Shown here: one piece after another, positions 17,699-28,500 of the stretch
Layout: every line of letters begins with the position of its first letter
Numbering within the stretch: position 1 is the first letter of the stretch
Assembly: GCA_000434335.1 (NCBI GenBank)
Contig: FR878232.1
Span: 1-64,000, forward strand
Direction: 5' to 3'
DNA length: 64,000 nt
Origin: Clostridium sp. CAG:492
Lineage (GTDB): Bacteria; Bacillota; Clostridia; TANB77; CAG-508
Position numbers and translations under genes: made by a program
Notes under the pieces: model-generated
Told to the model about the DNA's origin: nothing
Databases searched by the model: none
The model's input: only the letters and a program-made list of their open reading frames with translations

Positions 17699-18139
17699 AT
17701 GGGTATGTATGAAATTCCAAGAAATACAAAAGGTGAAGGAAGAATTTTATATATTTTTTCTACTAAGGCACTAATATATACAGTAGGAGGAATATTAATA
17801 GGAGTTGTATTTAAATGGTTAATTGGTTTAATTGGAAAAGCAGTACCTTCAGCAGCATCAGTTGTAAATGTAATTGGAATTGCTTTAATCGTAATATTTG
17901 CCTTAGTAGGTTTTGCTCTTGGAACATTTAAAGTACCACAAATAGATAAATTTGAGATAACAAGAAAAGCAGGCGGAATAAGTTTAGATACAGTAGTAAA
18001 AGAATATATAAAATTTCACATAAACAAGAATAGATATTATACATATGATACAAGTGATTTAATAAAAGAAGAAATAGAAAGAAAAGAAAAAGAAGACAAA
18101 AAGGCAGAAGAAGAGAAACTTAGAAAGGAGAAAAAATAA
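17699..18139 (+). CDS. PrgI/VirB3-like membrane protein
   Basis: A 146-residue protein of the PrgI type, the usual VirB3-position component in Gram-positive T4SS loci, placed just before the VirB4 genes as here. It starts MGMYEIPRNTKGEGRILYIF and has two membrane helices (about 22-44 and 54-78). A cytoplasmic tail follows, ending in a charged, helical Lys/Glu segment. AAAGGAGG precedes the ATG. Its stop overlaps the next start by one base (TAATG), indicating translational coupling. The repeat operator at 17552 and the promoter at 17646 lie upstream. Confidence 0.78.
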   Translation: MGMYEIPRNTKGEGRILYIFSTKALIYTVGGILIGVVFKWLIGLIGKAVPSAASVVNVIGIALIVIFALVGFALGTFKVPQIDKFEITRKAGGISLDTVVKEYIKFHINKNRYYTYDTSDLIKEEIERKEKEDKKAEEEKLRKEKK

Positions 18140-19455
18140 TGAGTGGTGATGGAATTATACAAATACTTATTGCAGGAATTGCAATAATAATAGTTGTGTT
18201 AGTTTGTGTACTAGCATATATCTACGTGAAAGATAAAATAAAGGAAAAATCAGAAAACATTGAAATTTCTCCTGAAACAAAAAAAGAAGATAAAAGCGAC
18301 AAAAAATCTGTGTTTAGATTTATGGAATTTGATTCAATAGAAGACAATATGATAATTCAAGACGGTGGAAGTAGATATTTAATGGTAATTGAATGTAAAG
18401 GTATAAATTATGATTTGTTATCAGGTATTGAAAAAACGAGTGTTGAACAGGGGTTCTTACAGTTTTTAAATACATTAAAATATGAAATTCAAATATATAT
18501 ACAAACAAGGAAAGTAAATTTAAATCAAAGTATATTAGCATATAAAGAAAGAGTTGAAAAAATTAAGGAATCATTAAGATATGAAGAAGCTAAACTAGAG
18601 GATATGCAAAGAATAGGTGGAAGCACAAGAGCAGAAATATTAAAACAAATAAAAGAAGTTACTAAAAAAAGAAATTTATATGATTATGCACAGGATTTAA
18701 TACAAACTACAGAGCAAATGTCAGAAGATAAAGATATTACAACAAAACAATATTATATAGTTATACCATATTATACTGAAGAAATTACATCTGCAGGTGA
18801 TTATGATAAAAGAGAAATTGGAACAATGGCGTTTTCTGAATTGTATACAAGAGCACAATCTTTGGCAAATGGTCTTTCAGAATGTGATGTAAGAGGAAGA
18901 ATATTAACTTCACAAGAGCTAATAGAATTATTGTATGTAGCATATAACAGAGAGCAACACGATATATATGATTTTGATGAGTATTTAAGTGAATCTTGTT
19001 ACCAATCGTTATATTCTGTTTCTGAAGATATTTTAGATAAAAGAATGAAAGCAATTGATGAAGAAATTGAAAAAAAGGCAAATCAAAAAGCTATATATGC
19101 ATTTGAAATGGCATCAGATGAAGTTAGAAGACGTAAAGCAGTAATTGATGAAAGAGAAAAAAGAATTAAAGAACAAATAAATAAAAGAGCAGATGAATTA
19201 GTAAACGAACAAGAAGGAATAATGGGTTCAGAGCTAACTAAAATGACAAAAGAAAATTTAAAAAAGATGACAGAGCGAGACAAAAAAGAAGAGGAAAAAG
19301 TAGATGCAGAAAAGAAAAAAGTAAGAAAGTTAACAGAGGAAGAGCGAAAACGAAGATTGGCAATACGAAAAAGAAAATTAATGAAAGAGAGGGAGAAAAA
19401 TGGCATTATTCAAAAAGAAAATAGCACAGGAAGTAAATCAAGCAAACAAGATTGA
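18139..19455 (+). CDS. TraC/VirB4 N-domain-like membrane protein
   Basis: A 438-residue protein with one N-terminal membrane helix (about residues 6-28). A domain resembling the N-terminal CagE/TrbE/VirB region of VirB4 follows (FMEFDSIEDNMIIQDG, then LMVIECKGINYDLLSGIEK). It has no Walker motifs. The C-terminal 150 residues form a long, charged coiled coil (ERDKKEEEKVDAEKKKVRK). It overlaps the VirB4 ATPase gene by 56 bases. I infer that the VirB4 function is divided between this membrane-anchored piece and the downstream ATPase. Related genes in Firmicutes T4SS loci are often called TraC. Confidence 0.75.
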   Translation: MSGDGIIQILIAGIAIIIVVLVCVLAYIYVKDKIKEKSENIEISPETKKEDKSDKKSVFRFMEFDSIEDNMIIQDGGSRYLMVIECKGINYDLLSGIEKTSVEQGFLQFLNTLKYEIQIYIQTRKVNLNQSILAYKERVEKIKESLRYEEAKLEDMQRIGGSTRAEILKQIKEVTKKRNLYDYAQDLIQTTEQMSEDKDITTKQYYIVIPYYTEEITSAGDYDKREIGTMAFSELYTRAQSLANGLSECDVRGRILTSQELIELLYVAYNREQHDIYDFDEYLSESCYQSLYSVSEDILDKRMKAIDEEIEKKANQKAIYAFEMASDEVRRRKAVIDEREKRIKEQINKRADELVNEQEGIMGSELTKMTKENLKKMTERDKKEEEKVDAEKKKVRKLTEEERKRRLAIRKRKLMKEREKNGIIQKENSTGSKSSKQD

Positions 19456-21367
19456 TGAAGAAGCAAGAAAAAGAATAATAAGAAGAAAAACAATAAAAGA
19501 AATGATAGCACCAACAGGTATTGATGCCTCAAGCCTAGATCACTTAGAAATAATTTCAAATATAAATAGATATGCACGAAGCTTTTTCGTGGCCAATTTA
19601 CCACGTATGTGTACATTCCCAGAGCTATTTAGAAGTATGTATATGTTTGGTGATATAAACACATCTGTTTATATAAGTCCAATTTTGGAATCAAAATCGC
19701 AAAACGATTTAAACAGAGTAATAAATGAGCTAGAAACAGAGAGAATTTTAGCTGAAGATAGAGGAAATATAAACAGAGCAAGATTACTTGCACAAAAAAG
19801 AATGGAAACAGAAGATTTAAGAGACGAGATAGCAGCAGGATTTAATAAAATGTTTGAAGCAACAATTGTTTCTACATTATTTGCGTATGATTTAAAAACT
19901 TTAGATACATATACAAGATTACTTTCTACAGAAATGGCCAAAAGTTTAGTTGATTTAAAGTCAACTTGGGCAAACCAAGAGCAAGGTTTTCAAACTAATT
20001 TGCCATTAATGAGAAAGAAAATAGATGAAAAACATTTATTTGATAGAGGATCAATGGGAACCGTATTTCCATTTGTAACAAGTGAAATAGGTCACCCAAC
20101 TGGAATACCTCTAGGATATAATGCACAAACAGGAACTCCAATTTTATTCGATAATTTTCATGAGTCATTAACAAATTACAATATGGTTATTTTTGCAAAA
20201 TCTGGTGCTGGTAAATCTGTAACAATGAAAACTTTAGTTTCTAGATCAGCAGTACTTATGGGAATTGAAAGTTTAGCCTTAGATGCAGAAGGCGAGTATT
20301 CTGTAGTTGCTGAAAGTTTAGGCGGAATAAATGTTGTTATAAGCCCAAATTCGGATACTATAATTAATTTATTTGACTTAGAAACAGAAACTGTAAAAGA
20401 TGAAATATTAGGTACAGAGCGAACTGTTTTAAATATTGAAAGTAAAATTGAAGATGTTACCCAAGCACTAGTTACTATGGCAAAAGGTAGTACAAAAAGT
20501 ACAGAAGTAAATGAACTTACAAAACAAATAATTGCAGAGTCTGTAGCTGATGAATATGCAAGACTTGGAATAACAAATGATCCATCAAGTTTATATGAAA
20601 GTGAAGCTTCAAAAGTAGTAAATGGAGAAATAGTTAGACCAAAAAAGAAAATGCCAACTATAGGTTCGTGGTACAGACAAATACAAGAAAAAGCTGCTAA
20701 TAATACAAACTCAGATTATCAGTTTCATTACAGTTATTTAATAAAGGTAATGAAACAATATGTAAGAGAGTATGATGGTCAAATGGCATATTTTGATGGA
20801 CAGTCAACATTTGAATTACTAGAAGGAGCACCATTTATTAACCTAGATATTTCTGCACTAGAAGAAAGATTTGCAAGACCATTAGCACAACAAATTTTAT
20901 TATCTTGGATTTGGGAGAAATTTGTAAAAAAGAATAGTGAAGATAGAAAGAAGGCAAGAAAAAAACGTGTTTTAGTTGATGAGGCTTGGATGTTACTTCC
21001 GTATCCAGAAGCTGTAGACTTTTTAAATACAATGGCAAGACGTGCAAGAAAAAGAAATGTATCTTTAGCTGTTATATCACAGAGATTTCAGGACTTTTAC
21101 GAAAAACAAGAAGTACAGGCTGTTCTTACATCATCAGAAACGAAGTTGTTTTTAGCACAAGATAAGTCTGAAATAGAGTATTTGAAAGAAGTGTTTAAGT
21201 TAAGCGAAGGTGAAGCCAACTTTTTAATAACTTGCCAAATAGGACAAGGGTTATTGAAAGTCGGTCAAGATACAGCAATAATTACAATTAGACCAACAGC
21301 AAAAGAATTTCAATTTATGGAAACTAACTTAAACAAAGTAATTGCCCAAAAATATGGAGCTTATTGA
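19400..21367 (+). CDS. VirB4-type T4SS ATPase
   Basis: The conserved T4SS ATPase that powers pilus assembly and substrate transfer. Walker A FAKSGAGKSVTMKT is at about residues 265-278, followed by LALDAEGEYSVV (288-299). Walker B VLVDEAWMLLPYPE is at about 523-536, and RRARKRNVSLAVISQRFQDF after it is a VirB4 signature. The ATG has GAGAGGGAG upstream and lies 56 bases inside the previous gene, in another frame. Motifs are intact, in contrast to the broken virD4. The 655-residue length suits a Gram-positive VirB4/TraE. Confidence 0.93.
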   Translation: MALFKKKIAQEVNQANKIDEEARKRIIRRKTIKEMIAPTGIDASSLDHLEIISNINRYARSFFVANLPRMCTFPELFRSMYMFGDINTSVYISPILESKSQNDLNRVINELETERILAEDRGNINRARLLAQKRMETEDLRDEIAAGFNKMFEATIVSTLFAYDLKTLDTYTRLLSTEMAKSLVDLKSTWANQEQGFQTNLPLMRKKIDEKHLFDRGSMGTVFPFVTSEIGHPTGIPLGYNAQTGTPILFDNFHESLTNYNMVIFAKSGAGKSVTMKTLVSRSAVLMGIESLALDAEGEYSVVAESLGGINVVISPNSDTIINLFDLETETVKDEILGTERTVLNIESKIEDVTQALVTMAKGSTKSTEVNELTKQIIAESVADEYARLGITNDPSSLYESEASKVVNGEIVRPKKKMPTIGSWYRQIQEKAANNTNSDYQFHYSYLIKVMKQYVREYDGQMAYFDGQSTFELLEGAPFINLDISALEERFARPLAQQILLSWIWEKFVKKNSEDRKKARKKRVLVDEAWMLLPYPEAVDFLNTMARRARKRNVSLAVISQRFQDFYEKQEVQAVLTSSETKLFLAQDKSEIEYLKEVFKLSEGEANFLITCQIGQGLLKVGQDTAIITIRPTAKEFQFMETNLNKVIAQKYGAY

Positions 21368-21449
21368 TGTTTAGAATACGTAATATATTGACAAATGCTG
21401 GCGAACAATGTAAAATTAAAGTAATGATTATTTTAGATCGGAGAGAATA

Positions 21450-24400
21450 ATGAAAAATAGTAAATTAGTTAACAAATTTAAAAAAATATTAATAACTGTT
21501 TTATGTATTATTACAGTTTTTTTCTCTATGCCAGTAAAAGCTAAAGCTGATGCAGGAGTATTAGAAAGCGTAGCATCATTTTTATTATTAGTACCTGATG
21601 GAATACAATTATTATTAAATACATTTGTTAGTGATGAAACTGAGGATGTTAAATTTCTTATTAGATTACAGGTAATAGATAAGAACGCTAATTTATTTAC
21701 TAATGATACGGGAAGTTTATATAATATAGAAGTAACTCCGTATGATATTTTTACAGCAGGAACGCCAACATTATACGGTGAATTGATAGAGAAACGAGAC
21801 GAAATAAATTATAGTGTTCAAAACGGAGAAATGACGACCGCAGATGCGGTAGCAACTATAAAGGAAAATGTTGAATCTACTGAACCGGAAGCATTTATGA
21901 CGAAAAGTTTAGTTAAAATGCCTTTATTAGATGCAAATTTTTTTAAAAAAACAACGAATAGCTCGTCAAGTTCTGATGAACAGGTGAATTCTGCAGATGT
22001 TCTAAGACCGGTAGTTGCAAATGTATATAAAAACTTAAGAAATTTTGTATTAATAATAATGCTTGCAATATTACTTTACACTGGGATAAGAATAATAGTA
22101 TCTTCAGCTGTTTCTGAACAGGTTAAATATAAACAATATTTGGTTAATTGGGTTGTTGGAATATGCCTAATATTTTTAATGCAATATATAATGAGTGCAA
22201 TTATGAATGTAACAACGATAGTAAATAAAATGTTAATTACTAATACAGATGGAGAGAGTTATAGAATTGGATTTGGAACAAAAGATTCCAAAGCAGCTTC
22301 TGTTTTTAGAACAATTGCAAAACCTTATAATATGAGTGAAAAAGAGCAAGCACAACGAGATGCATATGAGAAAAGTCTCGAATCGCCACCGACATCTGTT
22401 AAACTTAGTGATGATTTCCAGTATAACAATCCCAATCTTGCTACCCAGTATTTATCGGCTTGGTTGAATAAAAAAGCCGATGATGAAAACAAGAATAATG
22501 GTGATGGATGGACAGAATTAGCTAACAGTGATGACGAAAAGATATCGAATTTTGTAAATAGAAAAATAGAAATTGCGGATAATGGGGCAATATTCATATT
22601 TGATAAAGACAATAAAACAGTTTATGATTATACTGCAGATATCTCGCAAACACCTATTAAGATTAACGCTGGAATATACGATGAAAGTGTGAATGGATTT
22701 AGAGCTATATATAAGTGTAATATTGCTGAATTTTGCAGGACAATAACAACTTTCTCATCAAAATATACACATTTATATAACAATAAAAAGACAATGATTA
22801 TGACAGATTCAAGTGAAGAAAAGGAAAATGATTATGCTGTAGGAGCTTTTTGGGGATATGCATTTTTATATATATTGATTACTATAGAAACAGTTGTATT
22901 TTTATATAAATATTTAAAAAGAGTAATTTGGTTGGCGTTTTTGACAATGATAGCACCATTAATTGCAGTTATGTATTCAGTTGACAAAATTGGAGATGGA
23001 AAAGCGCAAACTTTTAATATGTGGTTCAAAGAATATTTATTTAATTCATTAATACAACCATTACATTTATTGTTATATACTATATTTTTAGGTGCTTCAA
23101 TGGAATTAATGGCAAGCAATGTAATTTATGCAATAGTTGCATATGCGTTTATGATACCAGCCGAAAAATTCTTTAAGAAAATGTTCGGATTTGATAAAGC
23201 ATCAACACCAGGAGGTCTTGGAAGTCCAGCAGCAGGAATGATGGCAATGAGAGGATTAGATAAATTAGGTGGATTTGGCCCTCACGGAAAAGGTGCTAAA
23301 GGCGGAAAAGATGCAGGCAAAACTAAAATACCATTAGCAAAAGGTAAACTTGGAGGTGGTGGACTTGCTCCAGCTGGTCCTACTGGAGCAGCTGGAGCAG
23401 CCGGAGCAACACCACTTACAGCAGCAAGAACAGGAGCAGGAGGAGCAACAGCCGGAGCAGCAGCTGGAAGTGCAGCCACTGGAAGTGCTTCTGCAGCCGC
23501 AGGTGCAGGAACAGCTGGAGGGTCAAGAAGATTAAGATCTGCAGGAGGAATTTCCTCTGGCACAGCCGGAAAAGCAAGACGAAGAGGTTCTAGTAGTGTT
23601 TTAGGCGGAATGGGTAGAGCATTAGGAAATAGAACAGCAATGAGAATAACTGGAGGTAAAAGTGCTACCTTAGGTCAAGCCTTTACAACAAGAGCTGGCT
23701 TAGCAGGTATGGCAAAAAATGGATTTAATTTTGCAGCAAGACAAATAGGCAGAACTGCTGGCGGTATAGGAGGCTCATTAATTGGACTAGGAGTTGGAGC
23801 AGTAAGTGGAGCATTAGGAACAGCATTAACTGGAGAAGATAAATTTTCAGATGCTGTTCAAAAGGGATTATTAGCCGGAAGTGCAGCTGGAGCTAATAGA
23901 GGAACTCAATTTACAGATTGGTCAACTGGTGGAGTTGAAGATTTGTATGGTGAAGGTAGAAGATATGCAGCAATTGATCCTGAGGATGAAAAACAACTTG
24001 AAAGAGCTGCTAGATTAAAAGCAGAAGATTGGAGCCAAGAACATATGTCTGAGGTAAGTACATTATCAGCAGATGAATATAAAGAGAAAATGGACTTCGC
24101 AGAAGAGGCATTTAAATATACTGATGATATTGAAGATTTAGATCAATTAGAGAGAATGCAAGGATATTCTACTGATGCAAGTGGAAAAATAGATGAAGAT
24201 AAATTCGCAGAAGCTATAGATTATGAGAAGATAACAAAGAGATTTGGTGATTTCAATGTGGATGCTAAGAAGAAAGACAATTACACTACATATAGAGCTC
24301 GCGAAATTGCTGATGGATTTAAAAATGGTACAATACAATTTAATCAAACAGAAATGACCAAAATAAATGGTGCAACAACAGAAGCAGATAAAGAAAAATT

Positions 24401-24470
24401 CATAAAAGAAATTGCAAAAGAATATGCAACAAATGAAGCAGATATAATAGCAAGATATCAAAATGGATAA
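21450..24470 (+). CDS. VirB6/TrbL-like polytopic T4SS protein with Gly/Ala-rich domain
   Basis: A large (1006 residues) inner-channel candidate. After a signal-like N-terminus (LITVLCIITVFFSMPVKAKA) there is an external domain. Membrane helices follow at about residues 197-216, 232-255, 467-490, 492-512, 528-550 and 552-572. VWLAFLTMIAPL-like and FNSLIQPLHLLLYTI segments are typical of Gram-positive VirB6/TrbL proteins. Residues about 586-816 are low complexity, rich in Gly, Ala, Ser and Arg. The last 190 residues are charged and helical. GGAGAG precedes the ATG. The Gly/Ala block is much more GC-rich than the surroundings because of its codons, not necessarily because of transfer. Confidence 0.82.
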   Translation: MKNSKLVNKFKKILITVLCIITVFFSMPVKAKADAGVLESVASFLLLVPDGIQLLLNTFVSDETEDVKFLIRLQVIDKNANLFTNDTGSLYNIEVTPYDIFTAGTPTLYGELIEKRDEINYSVQNGEMTTADAVATIKENVESTEPEAFMTKSLVKMPLLDANFFKKTTNSSSSSDEQVNSADVLRPVVANVYKNLRNFVLIIMLAILLYTGIRIIVSSAVSEQVKYKQYLVNWVVGICLIFLMQYIMSAIMNVTTIVNKMLITNTDGESYRIGFGTKDSKAASVFRTIAKPYNMSEKEQAQRDAYEKSLESPPTSVKLSDDFQYNNPNLATQYLSAWLNKKADDENKNNGDGWTELANSDDEKISNFVNRKIEIADNGAIFIFDKDNKTVYDYTADISQTPIKINAGIYDESVNGFRAIYKCNIAEFCRTITTFSSKYTHLYNNKKTMIMTDSSEEKENDYAVGAFWGYAFLYILITIETVVFLYKYLKRVIWLAFLTMIAPLIAVMYSVDKIGDGKAQTFNMWFKEYLFNSLIQPLHLLLYTIFLGASMELMASNVIYAIVAYAFMIPAEKFFKKMFGFDKASTPGGLGSPAAGMMAMRGLDKLGGFGPHGKGAKGGKDAGKTKIPLAKGKLGGGGLAPAGPTGAAGAAGATPLTAARTGAGGATAGAAAGSAATGSASAAAGAGTAGGSRRLRSAGGISSGTAGKARRRGSSSVLGGMGRALGNRTAMRITGGKSATLGQAFTTRAGLAGMAKNGFNFAARQIGRTAGGIGGSLIGLGVGAVSGALGTALTGEDKFSDAVQKGLLAGSAAGANRGTQFTDWSTGGVEDLYGEGRRYAAIDPEDEKQLERAARLKAEDWSQEHMSEVSTLSADEYKEKMDFAEEAFKYTDDIEDLDQLERMQGYSTDASGKIDEDKFAEAIDYEKITKRFGDFNVDAKKKDNYTTYRAREIADGFKNGTIQFNQTEMTKINGATTEADKEKFIKEIAKEYATNEADIIARYQNG

Positions 24471-24480
24471 GAGGTAAAAT

Positions 24481-25491
24481 ATGTTTAAATTTTTAGATTA
24501 TTTTAAAGATAATAGAAAAAAAGTAATAATAGTAATAGCGTGTGTATTGTTAATAATATACGCAATAAAAACGTATTTTGACTATAATGAAAAAAATGAG
24601 TACAATGAAAGCAATAGCAGTAGTAGTAATAATACTACTGCTATTGTTAAAAATAATGATATTACTAATACGAATGATAATAATATAAATCAAACAGAAA
24701 ATATAGTAAAAATAGGATCTGAAAATGAGGCAGTAGAAAAGTTTGTAAACTATTGTAATAATTATAATATAGAAACAGCATACAATATGCTAACAGATGA
24801 ATGTAAAAAGTTATTATATACAAATAAAGAGGATTTTGAAAACAAATATGTAAAAAGTTTGTTTGATAAAAAAAGAACATATCAAATTGAAAAAGTATTA
24901 CAATCAAGTTCTACAGATAATGTATATAAACTTATTTTGTCTGAAGATCCAATAAACAAAGGAAAAGTAGATGAAAGTAATAATAAAATTGATTACATAA
25001 CTATAGTTAATACAAATGGAACATATAAACTAAATATTTCTGGTTTTATAAAATCAGAAAGCATAAATTCAAGTAATCAAAATACTTATATGCAAATTAG
25101 TGTGTCAAGCAAATTAATATTTGTAGATTATGAAATTTATAACATTACTGCAAAAAATAATATATTAGTAGATGCAGTTCTTGACAATATGGAAAACAAT
25201 ATAAAAACATATATTGAGGATGAAGATGGTAATAAATTTAGAATTATAAATGATGAATATACAGCTGAAACAACGAGAGTTCAAAATGGTAAGGAAGCAA
25301 GTTTTAGTTTAAAATTTGATAGGAAATATTCAAGTAATAATAAAGAAATTAAAAAAATAGTTTTTTCAAGAATTAATATAATAAACAGAAATTATTATCA
25401 AAAGATATTTGATCCAGAAAACAAAACAACAAGTTATAAAGAGCAAATGTCTACATATCCTAAATATTTGAGCTTGGAGGTAGAGCTATAG
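24481..25491 (+). CDS. Single-pass T4SS accessory protein, possibly VirB8/TcpC-like
   Basis: A 336-residue protein with one N-terminal membrane helix (about residues 14-32), then a Ser/Asn-rich linker (NESNSSSSNN) and an extracellular region. The segment AVEKFVNYCNNYNIETAYNML, starting near residue 82, looks like the first helix pair of an NTF2-like fold, as in VirB8/TcpC. This is a structural guess without a diagnostic motif. It starts 10 bases after the virB6-like gene and ends just before the giant multi-enzyme gene. A protein of the same architecture lies at 30600. Confidence 0.6.
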   Translation: MFKFLDYFKDNRKKVIIVIACVLLIIYAIKTYFDYNEKNEYNESNSSSSNNTTAIVKNNDITNTNDNNINQTENIVKIGSENEAVEKFVNYCNNYNIETAYNMLTDECKKLLYTNKEDFENKYVKSLFDKKRTYQIEKVLQSSSTDNVYKLILSEDPINKGKVDESNNKIDYITIVNTNGTYKLNISGFIKSESINSSNQNTYMQISVSSKLIFVDYEIYNITAKNNILVDAVLDNMENNIKTYIEDEDGNKFRIINDEYTAETTRVQNGKEASFSLKFDRKYSSNNKEIKKIVFSRINIINRNYYQKIFDPENKTTSYKEQMSTYPKYLSLEVEL

Positions 25492-25522
25492 AATAAAAAT
25501 GACCAGGAAAGGAGGTAAGGCT

Positions 25523-28500
25523 ATGAATGATAATAATGAAGAAGATGACGATGATGTAGTAGTAAATGATGAAGCAGTTGATACTACTGATGGAGAAGCA
25601 GATAATAACGATGAAGGTTTGCAAAGTCAAAGTGATGTACAAGATGATATGCAAAATATTGCAAACTCGATTAATTTAAAAAAAAGAAAAAATAAAGATA
25701 AAGCATCTGGAAAAAGATTATTAGCAGCAGGAAAAGCCTTATATCATACTGGTGATGTTTTAGTAAAAGTTGGAGAAGATACACAAAGAGTAGGTAATGA
25801 GATTAAGAACCTAGGAGAAAAGCTAAAAGAAAAAGGAAAGAAAGAAGTCAAAGATGCAACAGAAGATTTTAAAACAGGTTTAAAACTTTGTAAAACAGGA
25901 GTAGGTGCACTTGTAGGAGTTCCATTATGTTTAAGAAGTATACTAAAAATGATTAAGGGTGGAGCTACTATACTTGGTGGTAGTATACTTAAGGTAATTG
26001 GTAGTTTAATAAACTTTATGGGAAAAGCACTAGCTGCCGTAGGAAAAGCAATGAGAGCCATTGGACAAAAGATGATGGAAATTGCCAATAAGAAAATAGC
26101 AGAAGCTGGTGGAAATATTTCTAATTTGTCTATGCCAGGAGGAAAAAATGATAAAGATGATGTTGAAGTTAATTCTATTCCCGGCGTTGGCGGATTATCA
26201 GAAACAAAATTAAGTAAAACAAAAAAAATAATAATTATGATAGCAATAGGTGCGGCGATCGTTATAGCTTTTGTTTGGATTCTTATGCAAGATTGGGAAT
26301 CGACAAAGGAAAATGGTAGTGAAGTTACAGGAGATTTAAAAAATGTTCCATATACTGTATCATCTAAAATAATGGACAATTTGGTTATTGCCACAGATGA
26401 ATCTGGAGCATATACATATGGGTTTAAAAATGATGATGGTGAAATTGTTGATATAGATCAGGCAATTGATTCAGCAATAAAATCATTAGAGGAAAATAAA
26501 AGCAAATCATTGTATTATTTGGGTAAGAATACTGATAATAGAAAAGCACTACTAAAAAAAATGATTTTAGCGGAAATTGCAACACAATATCCAGATTTAA
26601 GTGATTCTGTTGATTTAGGTTTAAGTGGTACAAGTACTTCTGGAACATCAAGTAGTGTAAATAGTTCAAATGATACAAATAGTAATTCATCTAGTAGTTC
26701 AACAAATGTTGATGAAATTATTAAAAATATGACAATTGAAGAAAAAATATATCAAATGATAATGATGCAAGCAATAGTAAGTGATGGTTCAAATTATGCG
26801 GATACTTCAGTTGGAGGAGTTATTGTTGCAACTAATTCTAATTATGATGCAAATTTAGCAAATATTGGATCAAAATATAAAATAACACCTTTTGTTGCTA
26901 CTGATGATGAAGGTGGAAATGTAGAAAGAGCAGCAACTGGATATAAAACAGCAAGAGAATATGGCGATTCTGAAGATTATGATGAATTATATAATTCAGA
27001 AGTAAAAAAATGCAAAGAATTATTGTCAAAAGGAATTAATTTGAATTTAGGTCCTGTTTCTGATGTTATTAGTAGTGGCGCATTATATGACCGTAGCTAT
27101 GGTAGTGATTCTGCTAAGGTTGAAAAATGTATAGAAACAATACTTAAAGCAAGAGCATCAGTTAATGTTAGTGGAAATAGTGTAGGATCTACATTAAAAC
27201 ATTATCCGGGTTATCCTGATAATAATACTAATACAGATACAGGAATTGCAAAGGATAATAGATCTATTGACAAAATAAATGATAATATAAATGTATTTAA
27301 ACAAGGAGTAAATAATGGAGCTAATGCTATAATGGTTTCAAATGTAATTTATACAAACTTAGATGCTAATAATCCAGCTTCATTATCACCAACAATTATT
27401 TCAGGATTAAGATCTTCTTTTTCTGGAGTTATAATGACAGATGACATTGGTTCAGCAGCTGGTGTAAGTAGTATTTCAGATAGATATAAAAAAGCTATCT
27501 TAGCTGGAAATGATATGATATTAGTGTGGGATTCTAATTTAAATGACGCATATTCACAAATAAAGGCAGCAGTTGATAGTGGCGAAATTACTGAAGAGCG
27601 TATTAATGAATCTGTTACAAGAATTTTAAATTGGAAGTTGAACGGAGGTACTTTAAGTGGAAATAATAGTAGCTCTTCGAATAAAAACTCAGTAAAAGCA
27701 ACAGCTGGAACTGGAGATGCAAAGACAAGTGAAAAATTTAACAGCTCTTCAAAAATTAATGGTGGAATTAAAGTGCAAAGAAAACTTGAAAGTGGTAGTG
27801 TAATTAATTTAAAATACACATCTACAGAAAATTTTAATGCTTTGATGGCTTCTAATAGTGATGATATAATAAATTATTATACATTACAAAAAAAGGCATC
27901 AAGTTCAAGTTCAAAATCTATCGAAGGTGATTTTAGTGGATCTAATAATGCAGAGATAATTTGGAATTTTTTAACTAGTAAAGGATTGTCAGAAACGTGT
28001 ACTGCTGCAATATTAGGAAATTTATATAAAGAAAGTGGACTTAACCCAGGAGTGGAAGAAAACACACCTGCATTAGATAAGGGATACGGTTTGGCACAAT
28101 GGACATTTGAAAGACGAACACAAATAGAAACATATGCACAGGCTATGAATAAACCTGTAAGTGATATTGAATTACAGTTACAATTTTTATGGTTAGAAAT
28201 TGATTCAGATGCAGACCATACATATGCAAACCTTCAATGGGGAGGAAGAGATGGATGGCAAGATACTAATGGTTTATATCAACGATTTATTAATATGACA
28301 GATATAGATGAGGCAACAGCATTTTTCTGCTGGAATCATGAAAGACCAAATGAAGAATATGCTCATTTAGAGGGCGAAGATGGAAGAAAAGCTTGGGCTA
28401 AAAAGTTTTATGATTTGTATGCAGGTAAAAAATCATCTTCAAGTTCGTCAACTACAAGTAGTAGTAAGAAGAATGAGGATTCATCGGATAACGAAAAATC

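Noticed and set aside
23350..23535. Glu/Gln/Leu-rich plus-strand frame inside the Gly/Ala region
   Set aside because: An alternate frame of the repeat codons of the VirB6-like gene; no start signal.
23282..23563. Ala/Pro-rich frame antisense to the VirB6-like gene
   Set aside because: A mirror of the Gly/Ala-rich codons; no ribosome-binding site.
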